Shown here piece by piece: positions 56,101 to 64,000 of a stretch of DNA of 64,000 bases (the stretch's first letter is position 1; the number at the start of each line of letters is the position of its first letter). Origin of the DNA: Sphingobacterium sp. HMA12 (GTDB lineage Bacteria > Bacteroidota > Bacteroidia > Sphingobacteriales > Sphingobacteriaceae); NCBI RefSeq assembly GCF_002933815.1, contig NZ_BEYR01000005.1:260-64259 (forward strand), written 5' to 3'. The position numbers were made by a program, and so were the translations under genes. The notes under the pieces are model-generated. The model was given only the letters and a program-made list of their open reading frames with translations. It ran no database searches and was not told the DNA's origin.

Positions 56101-58485
56101 ATGATCAAGACATACATCAAAGTCGCCTGGCGGAATTTACTTAAGAACAAAGCTTTTTCGGCAATTAATATCTTTGGGTTAGCCATCGGTATGGCTGGGG
56201 CCTTACTTATTGCCCTATGGTTGCAGAATATGTTGGGTACAGACCGTTTTCACGAAAAAAGTGATCGGCTTTACATTATCAGTAACCGCGATACCTATCA
56301 AGGCGAATTACAGGCCTGGACAAATACGCCTAAGATCATGGGGCCAACACTGAAAAGTGATTTCCCCGAAATCGAAAGTTTTACGCGTATCGAGCAGGAC
56401 GATAAATTTCTAACAAGCTATGGGGATAAAAATCTTGTTTCCAGTGCCAGTTTTGTCGACCCCGGATTCTTCAATATGTTCAGCTATCCATTGCTTAAAG
56501 GAGATAAAACCAATCCGCTTAAAGATGCAAACTCAGTTGTCATTACAGAAAAATATGCAAAAGCGCTGTTCGGTGATACTGATCCAATCGGAAAAACCAT
56601 CAAAATAGAATCGAAATATTTAGTCACCGTCCAGGCGATTGTAAAAGATCCTTCCAGCTACAGTAGTATACAATTTGATTATCTGCTTTCATGGGAGCTG
56701 GCCAAGAAAATGGGCTTCGTAGATGAAAATTGGTCAAACAATTCAACCTATACTTACGTGCTGTTACGGGAAGGGACTACATTGGAAAACTTCAATGCTA
56801 AAATTAGACTTTTCAGCCAGAACCATATCAATGTAGGTGATAACGAAATCAAATCAACAAACGAAATCTTCGCATTTCCATACAAAGACACTTATCTCTA
56901 CAACAAAAGCGAAAATGGTGCCTATACAGCCGGAAGGATCCAATTAGTTCATTTATTTACCTGGATCGGTGTTTTTATTTTGCTTGTTGCCTGTATCAAC
57001 TTCATGAATCTCAGTACAGCTCGCTCCGAAAGAAGAGCCAAAGAGGTCGGCGTACGTAAAGTAGTCGGTGCACAAAGAAAAAGTCTTATTCTACAATTTA
57101 TTATTGAGAGTATCCTGGTCAGTATTGGAGCAATGATACTCGCGCTCGTAGCCATCGTATTAGTTCTCCCAGCCTTCAATGATCTGGTTGAAAAAAACCT
57201 TACCATCTCTATTCTGTCCGGTGATACCTGGTTGTTCTTAATTGGCTTCACATTGTTGACTGGAGTATTAGCGGGAAGCTACCCTGCATTTTTTCTCTCC
57301 TCCTTTAAACCTCTGAAAACATTAAAAGGAAAATTAAACACCTACAGCAAAGGGATCAGTGTACGCTCTATCTTGGTTGTTGTCCAATTCAGCCTCGCAA
57401 TTATCTTGGTCATAGCGACCGTCATCGTTTCGCAACAGATCCAGCATACCAAGGATCGCGATCGGGGTTATAACGACAATGGACTTGCTGCAACCCGATT
57501 TACGGGCAAACTTAACAGCGGAAAGATCTACCAGACTCTTCGAAATGAATTGTTGGCCAGCAATGCTGTGCTCTCGGTGACAAAAAATATGTCCCCTGTC
57601 ACGGATCGCTACAGCAATGGCTGGGGCTTCTCCTGGCAGGGCAGTACAGAGAGCGATAAAAGAATCTCCTTTGACCGTTTCAGTACCGATGCCGATGCCG
57701 TGAAAACGCTGGGTTTTAAACTTGTTGCCGGACGAGATATAGATATATACAAATATCCAACAGACAGTAATGCCATGTTACTGTCTGAAACAGCCGTCAA
57801 ACAGATGCGCTTGCAGCATCCCGTTGGGCAAACAATAAACGGTGACGGTCAGGACTGGATCGTCGTTGGAGTAATTAAAGATTTTATCACGGAATCTCCT
57901 TTTTCGGCAGGTTATCCAATGGTCGTCTTTGGGCCTAAATCCTGGTTTACAAATATCCACTATCGCTTAAATCCAAACAACAGCACTGCGGCGAATTTGA
58001 AAACCATCGAAGCCATCTTTAAAAAATTCAATCCGGAATATCCATTTGAGTATAAATTCATCGACGAAAATTTTGAAGCTAAATTTAAAGAAACGCAGTC
58101 TATCGGGACGATTTCAATGCTTTTTTCAGGTTTGACCATCTTTATTTCCTGTCTTGGTCTACTTGCTTTGATCGCATATATGGCCGAGACACGTATGAAA
58201 GAAATCGCGGTCCGCAAAGTACTCGGAGCAAGTTTGACACAGGTGACTTCATTGCTGTCAGTAGACTTTATTAAATTAGTGATTATTGCTATTCTGATCG
58301 CCTCACCAATCGCTTGGTGGATAATGGACAAATGGTTGCAGGATTATAGCTACCGCATCCAGATCCAATGGTATTATTTTGTGATTGCGGGGCTAATGGC
58401 GATATTAATCAGTATGGCAACCATAAGTTATCAAGCCATTAAGGCCGCACTTAGCAATCCGGTGAATAGTCTGAGGAATGAGTAA
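56101..58485 (+). CDS. Permease 14: double MacB/FtsX-type ABC permease
   Basis: The frame is open from 56,074, but that start overlaps the end of permease 13. The ATG at 56,101 gives the family N-terminus MIKTYIKVAWRNLLKNKAFS and 794 residues. Coupling motifs are KEVGVRKVVGAQ (314-325) and KEIAVRKVLGAS (700-711); the tail is NPVNSLRNE. Compared with permease 12, the C-terminal 50 residues differ mainly in the tail, and most DNA differences there are silent. This points to duplication followed by purifying selection on this part. The periplasmic domains have diverged more. Confidence 0.93.
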   Translation: MIKTYIKVAWRNLLKNKAFSAINIFGLAIGMAGALLIALWLQNMLGTDRFHEKSDRLYIISNRDTYQGELQAWTNTPKIMGPTLKSDFPEIESFTRIEQDDKFLTSYGDKNLVSSASFVDPGFFNMFSYPLLKGDKTNPLKDANSVVITEKYAKALFGDTDPIGKTIKIESKYLVTVQAIVKDPSSYSSIQFDYLLSWELAKKMGFVDENWSNNSTYTYVLLREGTTLENFNAKIRLFSQNHINVGDNEIKSTNEIFAFPYKDTYLYNKSENGAYTAGRIQLVHLFTWIGVFILLVACINFMNLSTARSERRAKEVGVRKVVGAQRKSLILQFIIESILVSIGAMILALVAIVLVLPAFNDLVEKNLTISILSGDTWLFLIGFTLLTGVLAGSYPAFFLSSFKPLKTLKGKLNTYSKGISVRSILVVVQFSLAIILVIATVIVSQQIQHTKDRDRGYNDNGLAATRFTGKLNSGKIYQTLRNELLASNAVLSVTKNMSPVTDRYSNGWGFSWQGSTESDKRISFDRFSTDADAVKTLGFKLVAGRDIDIYKYPTDSNAMLLSETAVKQMRLQHPVGQTINGDGQDWIVVGVIKDFITESPFSAGYPMVVFGPKSWFTNIHYRLNPNNSTAANLKTIEAIFKKFNPEYPFEYKFIDENFEAKFKETQSIGTISMLFSGLTIFISCLGLLALIAYMAETRMKEIAVRKVLGASLTQVTSLLSVDFIKLVIIAILIASPIAWWIMDKWLQDYSYRIQIQWYYFVIAGLMAILISMATISYQAIKAALSNPVNSLRNE

Positions 58486-58514
58486 ACAATATGAACAACC
58501 AATACGATCCCATT

Positions 58515-60920
58515 ATGATAAAGAACAATCTAAAAATTGCGTGGCGGAATCTAAGAAGAAATTCTTCCACCTCGATCATTAATATCACCGGGTTAGCCTT
58601 GGGGATTGCGATCTGCTTACTGATAAGCCTATATGTCGCTGATGAGTTCAGTTTTGATCGGTTCAATACAAATGCGGATCGAATTGTACGTGTCGTCTTT
58701 CGGGGTACGGTACAAGGGGGAACGATGAATGAGGCACATGTCATGCCGCCTGTGGCAGCCACAATGAAAGCTGAATTAGCCGAAGTACAGGAAACAGCAC
58801 GTTTGAGACAAGCTGGAGCACCCTTATTTACGGTTGGTGATAAAGTTTTTCGTGATGAACAGATGGCCTATGTGGATGCCGCTTTCTTTAAAATATTTAC
58901 CTTACCGTTTATCAAAGGTGATGCTAATACCGCAGTGAAGATGCCTTACACCGCAGTAATATCTGAATCCATGGCACGTAAATATTTTGGAACGACAGAT
59001 GTTCTAGGTCGGGATCTCGCCATAAAAGGTGATCAAAATATCCTAAAAATTACTGGGGTAATGAAGGATATTCCCAGAAACTCGCACTTCCATTTTGATA
59101 TTTTTACCTCAATGACGGCACTGGAAGACTCCCGTTCAAACTCCTGGATGACATCCGAGTATTATACGTATGCGCTGCTCGCAGAAAATACCTCATTAAA
59201 AAGTCTAGAGAAAAACTTAGCGACATTATTTGACAAACATGTTGGCGCCCAGTTTATGGCAGGATTCGGAATGAGCTACGAGGATTACAAAAAATCAGGC
59301 AATACAATAGGTCTCTATTTACAGCCCCTGACCGATATTCATCTACACTCCAATTTTGGCTACGATCTAAGTCCATCGGGTGATATCCGATACATTTATA
59401 TTTTTAGCGCTATAGCCCTGTTTATGCTATTGATCGCGACGATCAATTTTATGAACCTATCAACGGCGAGTGGTTTCCAGAGAAGTCGCGAAGTAGGTGT
59501 ACGGAAAGTGCTAGGCGCTGACAAGCAAAGCCTGATCCGTCAGTTCCTCTCCGAAGGCATTCTGCTGACCTATCTGGCATTGTTTCTGGCAGTCGGCATT
59601 GTTTTACTTGCCCTTCCCCTATTTAATCAGTTATCAGGTAAATCTATAGCCATCCATCAGCTCAATTTTGCCAAAATAATCCCCCTCCTACTCGCATTCG
59701 GCTTATTGGTCGGTCTATTTTCGAGTACTTATTCTGCTTTATATCTAGCGGCATTCAACCCTTTGACCGTATTAAAAGGACGTTTGTTGCGATCTACAAA
59801 ACGGTTCAATCTCAGGAGCAGCCTTGTGGTCTTCCAGTTTATTATTTCCGTGGGACTCATTTTCTGTACCGTAGTTGTCGTCCGACAACTCGATTATATG
59901 CGGAACATCAAATTAGGCTATGAAAAAGAAAATGTCATTGTGATCCAGAGTTGGCCATTGGGCGAAAACGAAAAAACGTATGTCAAGCAGTTATCTGAAG
60001 ACAGCCGTATCAAGCATATCTCCCGCTCATCTTACCTACCCGCTGGAGAAACCAACAACAATAACTTCTTTGTCTATCCGGACGGAAATACGGAAAAATG
60101 GGTCAAGACACTACGTTATGATGTAGACGAGGAATACATTGCTGCAATGGGCATGCAGCTTCATGAGGGACGAAATTTTTCGAAAGCTTTTGGTAACGAT
60201 ACCTTATCCATTATTGTAAATGAAACCGCCGCAAAAGATCTGGGTTGGAAAGGAAAAAGCCTTGGCCGTACATTGACCAATAAGGATAATAAAACCTATC
60301 GTGTCGTGGGTGTTGTCAAAGATTTCCATTTTAAATCGCTACATGAACCCATCTCGCCCTTGGTCATGGTACTGGGCGACCAAGCTGGAAGTCTGATTGT
60401 CAAAACAGAGACAAAAGATACCGAGGCGCTGATTCAAAAGTTGAAAGCTGAATACGACGCTTTCCCTTCCGATATCCCATTCAACTATTCTTTCCTCGAT
60501 GAGCGCTATGCCCAAACCTATCAGGCCGAAGTCAAAACAGGAATATTGTTGAGCATATTCGCCGGACTGACGATTTTTGTCGCTTGTCTGGGTTTATTTG
60601 GATTAGCTATTTTTACGGCAAACCAGCGCCGGAAAGAAATAGGTATACATAAGGTCATCGGCGCCTCTGTCCCCGGTATTACAGGGATGCTTTCGGCAGA
60701 ATTTATAAAACTTGTCCTTATCGCTATCGTGATTTCTTCACCGATAGCCTGGTGGGCGATGTACAAATGGCTGGAAAATTTTGCTTACCGCATTGAAATA
60801 CAATGGTGGATGTTTGCCGTTGCAGGGCTACTCGCCATACTGATCGCCTTGCTGACCGTTAGTTCGCAAGCCATCAAGGCCGCTCTAGCAAATCCGGTTG
60901 ATAGCCTGCGGGAGGAATAA
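58515..60920 (+). CDS. Permease 15: double MacB/FtsX-type ABC permease
   Basis: An in-frame ATG at 58,491 adds eight residues. I prefer the ATG at 58,515, which gives the usual start MIKNNLKIAWRNLRRN, a 29-bp gap after permease 14 and 801 residues. Coupling motifs are REVGVRKVLGAD (325-336) and KEIGIHKVIGAS (707-718), the only C-half with H for R. The tail is NPVDSLREE. The N-half membrane segment has YSALYLAAFNP where others have YPAxxLSxFxP, so the conserved proline is lost. Confidence 0.92.
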   Translation: MIKNNLKIAWRNLRRNSSTSIINITGLALGIAICLLISLYVADEFSFDRFNTNADRIVRVVFRGTVQGGTMNEAHVMPPVAATMKAELAEVQETARLRQAGAPLFTVGDKVFRDEQMAYVDAAFFKIFTLPFIKGDANTAVKMPYTAVISESMARKYFGTTDVLGRDLAIKGDQNILKITGVMKDIPRNSHFHFDIFTSMTALEDSRSNSWMTSEYYTYALLAENTSLKSLEKNLATLFDKHVGAQFMAGFGMSYEDYKKSGNTIGLYLQPLTDIHLHSNFGYDLSPSGDIRYIYIFSAIALFMLLIATINFMNLSTASGFQRSREVGVRKVLGADKQSLIRQFLSEGILLTYLALFLAVGIVLLALPLFNQLSGKSIAIHQLNFAKIIPLLLAFGLLVGLFSSTYSALYLAAFNPLTVLKGRLLRSTKRFNLRSSLVVFQFIISVGLIFCTVVVVRQLDYMRNIKLGYEKENVIVIQSWPLGENEKTYVKQLSEDSRIKHISRSSYLPAGETNNNNFFVYPDGNTEKWVKTLRYDVDEEYIAAMGMQLHEGRNFSKAFGNDTLSIIVNETAAKDLGWKGKSLGRTLTNKDNKTYRVVGVVKDFHFKSLHEPISPLVMVLGDQAGSLIVKTETKDTEALIQKLKAEYDAFPSDIPFNYSFLDERYAQTYQAEVKTGILLSIFAGLTIFVACLGLFGLAIFTANQRRKEIGIHKVIGASVPGITGMLSAEFIKLVLIAIVISSPIAWWAMYKWLENFAYRIEIQWWMFAVAGLLAILIALLTVSSQAIKAALANPVDSLREE

Positions 60921-60969
60921 TCTCCAATACGACAAAACGATGATATTGTAAACGCAACACAATAAAATT

Positions 60970-63354
60970 ATGATTAAAACATATTTCAGATCAGCGCTAC
61001 GTCAACTATTGAAACATAGCTACTATACCTTTTTAACAATTGCCGGTCTAGGTTTGGCAGTTGCATGTAGCTTATTTATCTATAGCTATAATAGCTTCCA
61101 GTATAGTTTTGATCAGTTTCATATCGATAAAGATCGCACCTTTCTAGTCGTACAGGATCTCAAACTAGAGCAGGTCGAACATAGCAAAGGGGGATCCTAT
61201 GCCATGTACAACGCTATTTCACGTGAAATTCCACAAGTGGAACGAACAGCGTTGTATATGGATAATAAAGACCTGACGCTACGGGTAGCGGATCAATTGT
61301 ATAAGACAGAGGGTAAAGCAGCGTTTGTTTCATCAGAATATTTCAGCACCTTAAATTTCCCTTGGCTGGAGGGATCCCCAAAAGATCTGGATCAGCCTAA
61401 CACCGTCGCGTTGACCAAAACAATTGCCAAAACTTATTTTAATAACGATAATCCTTTAGGTAAAACGATCCTGGTCGATAGCAAATTCCCAGTGAAAGTT
61501 GTGGGTATCATAGATGACCGTAACAAAAATTCAGATTTCCGTTCAGAAATCTATTTTTCGCAAAGTTCTGCTTCTACTTTATGGCAAATCCCTCAAAACG
61601 ACGGGTTCTTTAATAATTGGGGCTACTCCAACTCAAGCAATAATATCCTTGTCACCTTAAAAAACGCCGCCGATAAAAATACCGTCGAGCAGGCCATACA
61701 TGCGCTGGTTGCCAAGTACTGGCACAAAGATGTACTACAGACATTCAGTTATAAACTCCTGCCCTTAACAAGTTACCATTTTGACACAGATTACGGAAAG
61801 GGAACACAACGTACACTGCTGAATATTCTGGTCGCAATTGCCATCGGAGTCAGTATCATGGCATTGGTCAATTACAGCAACATCACCTTTGCCAGACAAA
61901 TGAACCGCAGTGTAGAAATGGGCGTGAGAAAGGTACTGGGCTGTTCCAAAAGACAACTCTACATTCAGTTTCTGATCGAAACCCTGATCCTGACCGCTGC
62001 TGCTATCATCTTCGCCTTAGTTTTATTGCTGATCTTTTCCAATTGGGCAAATCAGGCTCTTTTTCCTAATGAACCCATACAGATTGTCCATCCCCTGTCA
62101 TTTATAGCGATCATTGGTGTCATCTGGATTTTAACGAGCCTATTGACTTCCGTCTATCCCCTCATTTTTGTCAACCGGATGAACATCCAGCAGGCACTGA
62201 AAAAGCTGACCATAGGCCCCTGGAGTTTTAGTCGTAAAACGCTTATTGTTTTTCAGAATGTGATCGCCATGATGCTGCTGATCGCTACTTTTGTGATTGT
62301 CTTACAGGTAAATCACCTCAAAAACACCGATATAGGATTCAGCAGGGAGCAGGTTATCTTACTTCCGTTCACAAAAAAAATGATCCAATCAAAAGCGAAA
62401 ATCGCTCATTTTATCAGTAATAGAACCGATATTCAATCCTATACTTTTAGCGATAATCCACCTTCATCTGAAAAGGTATGGGGCGGAACCATCCAGTTTG
62501 ATAACAGAACGGAATGGGAAAAATGGCCCGCCCGATACGCTATTGGTGATTCTGCTTACATCAGCACATTCAACATCAAATTATTGGCAGGAAGAAATTT
62601 CAATGACAATACGCAGAAGCCAGAATTTCTGATCAATCAGAATATGGCTACCGCATTAGGCTTTAAAGATCCCAATGCTATTATCGGCAAGTCTTTAAAC
62701 GCCGGTGGGCTGAATGAAGAACAAGCGGGAACAATAGTAGGCGTTGTTGCAGACTTTAGCACCAATTCGCTGAACGAACCCATCTCCCCTACTGTAATTG
62801 GGTATAATGAAACACGGTTAAAAAATGTAGCGATTAAACTAAAAGGTACCGATCATCAGCTGCTCGTGAAAGATCTGGAACAACAATGGAAAAACTGGTA
62901 TCCCGATGAAGTGTTCCAATATAAATTCTATGAGCAGCAGATTGCTCAGCTCTACAAGAAAGAAGCATTACTGGAAAAACTGATCTGGATCGCTGCTATC
63001 GTCGCGATAAGCATCAGTATACTCGGTTTTCTAGGATTGCTCTCCATCAATATCCTAAAACGAACAAAAGAAATCGGAATCCGGAAGGTGTTAGGTTCTT
63101 CGGTAACAGGTATTATTGTATTGTTGTCACAAGATTTCTTTAAATGGATAACAATTGCTTTTTTACTTGCTACACCACTTGCGTATTATCTTATGAACCG
63201 CTGGCTGGACAATTTCCCTTTTCGGATCAGTATGGGCTGGTGGATCTTTGCATCCGCTTTCTGTGTTGGACTTATGTTAACGATTGCCGTGGTATCCCTA
63301 CAATCTATAAAGGCTGCCACAGCCAATCCTGTTGATAGTTTAAGAGACGAATAG
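60970..63354 (+). CDS. Permease 16: double MacB/FtsX-type ABC permease
   Basis: The 794-residue protein is the most divergent full copy. It starts MIKTYFRSALRQLLKHSYYT, and TM1 continues into YSYNSFQYSFDQFH. The N-half coupling motif is VEMGVRKVLGCS (315-326), lacking the usual lysine and carrying a cysteine. The C-half KEIGIRKVLGSS (700-711) is standard, and the tail is NPVDSLRDE. It is the last gene before the third plus-strand control module, so it probably ends the unit of permeases 11-16. The gap from permease 15 is 49 bp. Confidence 0.92.
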   Translation: MIKTYFRSALRQLLKHSYYTFLTIAGLGLAVACSLFIYSYNSFQYSFDQFHIDKDRTFLVVQDLKLEQVEHSKGGSYAMYNAISREIPQVERTALYMDNKDLTLRVADQLYKTEGKAAFVSSEYFSTLNFPWLEGSPKDLDQPNTVALTKTIAKTYFNNDNPLGKTILVDSKFPVKVVGIIDDRNKNSDFRSEIYFSQSSASTLWQIPQNDGFFNNWGYSNSSNNILVTLKNAADKNTVEQAIHALVAKYWHKDVLQTFSYKLLPLTSYHFDTDYGKGTQRTLLNILVAIAIGVSIMALVNYSNITFARQMNRSVEMGVRKVLGCSKRQLYIQFLIETLILTAAAIIFALVLLLIFSNWANQALFPNEPIQIVHPLSFIAIIGVIWILTSLLTSVYPLIFVNRMNIQQALKKLTIGPWSFSRKTLIVFQNVIAMMLLIATFVIVLQVNHLKNTDIGFSREQVILLPFTKKMIQSKAKIAHFISNRTDIQSYTFSDNPPSSEKVWGGTIQFDNRTEWEKWPARYAIGDSAYISTFNIKLLAGRNFNDNTQKPEFLINQNMATALGFKDPNAIIGKSLNAGGLNEEQAGTIVGVVADFSTNSLNEPISPTVIGYNETRLKNVAIKLKGTDHQLLVKDLEQQWKNWYPDEVFQYKFYEQQIAQLYKKEALLEKLIWIAAIVAISISILGFLGLLSINILKRTKEIGIRKVLGSSVTGIIVLLSQDFFKWITIAFLLATPLAYYLMNRWLDNFPFRISMGWWIFASAFCVGLMLTIAVVSLQSIKAATANPVDSLRDE

Positions 63355-63410
63355 GAAGAGGAGGCTGTCTGCTTATTTACTATTCGTTCGGGAAATCGGC
63401 GAGATCAAGG

Positions 63411-63447
63411 TGTTCGCGGGTGTACAATGACTGTCCGATTTCGGACA
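63411..63447. promoter_or_regulatory. Paired activator palindromes upstream of permease 17
   Basis: TGTTCGCGGGTGTACA (63,411-63,426) and TGTCCGATTTCGGACA (63,432-63,447) lie 21 bp start to start. The second is part of a near-perfect 20-bp palindrome, ACTGTCCG-ATTT-CGGACAGT, the best site in the window. The proximal edge is 55 bp from the -24 GG at 63,502. Confidence 0.82.
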
Positions 63448-63481
63448 GTCCAGTCGCCGAAACCAATTTTAATAAACTAAC

Positions 63482-63516
63482 AATCAACAACCTACACACT
63501 TGGCTAAGGATTTGTA
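63482..63516 (+). promoter_or_regulatory. Putative sigma-54 promoter and IHF-like site of permease 17 unit
   Basis: AATCAACAACCTA (63,482-63,494) matches the IHF-like core except for one T. After 7 nt, TTGGCTAAGGATTTGTA (63,500-63,516) has a -24 TTGGC and a -12 TTTGT with correct spacing. The predicted start is near 63,527, about 70 nt before the permease 17 ATG. The 243-bp gap contains only this module as far as I can see. Confidence 0.66.
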
Positions 63517-63597
63517 TTATCGTACACAAATTAACAAAAATCAAAGTCTGCATCCGTTCCGTATGCAGTGATGAAAATAAACCTTATACGAGTGACA

Positions 63598-64000
63598 ATG
63601 ACTTTTACAAACTTCAAGATTGCCTGGCGGAATATTCTAAAGAAAAAAATTCAAAACCTGATCAACCTAGTTGGATTGACTCTTGGCATTACCTTTTTAC
63701 TACTGGTGGGAGCCTATGTATGGGATGTTCAACAGGTAAATAGCAAGATCAAAAACATAGATCAGCAATTTTTATTACAGAGCAAGTATAAGAAAGAAGG
63801 ATTTGGAATCAATTTGACCACGATCGGAGCACTACCCAAAGCCCTATATGAAGAATATCCAGATTTGGTGGCCAGCTATTATCGTATTGATGGATTGACA
63901 GGTATTATCGCCAATGGTGCAACGATCCATGAAGAAGGGATGGCTCTCGGTGATCCTAGCCTTTTGACCATGTTTGGTTTTGAGCTTTTAGCAGGCAATC
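63598..64000 (+). CDS. Permease 17 (partial, cut by window end)
   Basis: The ATG at 63,598 opens a frame that runs to the window end, 134 residues so far. It begins MTFTNFKIAWRNILKKKIQN and continues with TM1 (LVGLTLGITFLLLVGAYVW), the same layout as the other permeases. The first periplasmic part then follows, with GDPSLLTMFGFELLAG matching the DPxFxxMFxFxLxxG pattern seen in the array. The coupling motifs and tail lie beyond the window. It is the first gene after a control module and shares its TM1 wording with permease 11. The rest of the unit is not visible. Confidence 0.88.
   Translation, partial: MTFTNFKIAWRNILKKKIQNLINLVGLTLGITFLLLVGAYVWDVQQVNSKIKNIDQQFLLQSKYKKEGFGINLTTIGALPKALYEEYPDLVASYYRIDGLTGIIANGATIHEEGMALGDPSLLTMFGFELLAGN

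Noticed and set aside
63420..63743. A 107-residue plus-strand frame before and across the start of permease 17
   Set aside because: It runs through the palindrome, the putative promoter and the permease start in another phase. Its sequence has no transport or regulatory features.
23076..64000. Mobile-element origin of the permease array
   Set aside because: No transposase, integrase, terminal inverted repeats or target-site duplications were seen within it. Duplication by recombination explains the repeats better.

Overview
The window looks like a chromosome segment from a Bacteroidota bacterium of the Sphingobacterium/Pedobacter type. The grounds are moderately AT-rich DNA, a 1425-residue RpoC and ~1270-residue RpoB of Bacteroidota type, few Shine-Dalgarno sequences, and many promoters of the Bacteroidota form TTG-N18-21-TAnnTTTG. 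The genus is inferred from general resemblance; no search was run.

Region 1 (1-14,915, minus strand) is the transcription/translation core. In the direction of transcription it runs tRNA-Thr(TGT), tRNA-Tyr(GTA), tRNA-Gly(TCC), tRNA-Thr(GGT), tuf, then tRNA-Trp(CCA), secE, nusG, then rplK, rplA, rplJ, rplL, rpoB, rpoC. Promoters and terminators split it into several units. A roughly 600-base stretch of unrecognised, possibly decayed sequence lies between nusG and rplK. Two tandem promoters at the left edge point out of the window.

Region 2 (15,000-17,100) holds a short Omp85/BamA-type outer-membrane barrel gene and, on the other strand, a shortened methyltransferase-like gene that seems to have lost its SAM-binding motif.

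Region 3 (17,311-64,000) is the accessory region of interest. On the minus strand is a tolC-type outer-membrane channel, a sigma-54-dependent NtrC-type response regulator and its membrane histidine kinase. Divergent from it on the plus strand are a HlyD/MacA-type adaptor, one MacB-type permease, one LolD/MacB-type ATPase, and then 16 further permeases in a row. The last is cut by the window edge. All 17 permeases are intact as far as visible, each full one is ~790-820 residues, and each appears to be a fused double MacB/FtsX unit. Only one ATPase gene is present for all of them.

Four places in region 3 carry the same control module: in front of tolC, hlyD, permease 11 and permease 17. Each has two 16-bp palindromes of the form TGTnCG-N4-CGnACA placed 21-22 bp apart, then an IHF-like core (AATCAA-N4-TTA), then a -24/-12 (sigma-54-like) element. 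The palindrome-to-promoter distance is 54-56 bp, and the IHF-like core always ends 7 nt before the -24 GG. This is the expected layout for an enhancer-dependent regulon. The adjacent response regulator is the obvious candidate activator. The inferred system is one two-component switch that turns on an exporter channel, an adaptor, one ATPase and a large interchangeable set of permeases in at least three blocks (hlyD to permease 10, permeases 11-16, permease 17 onward).
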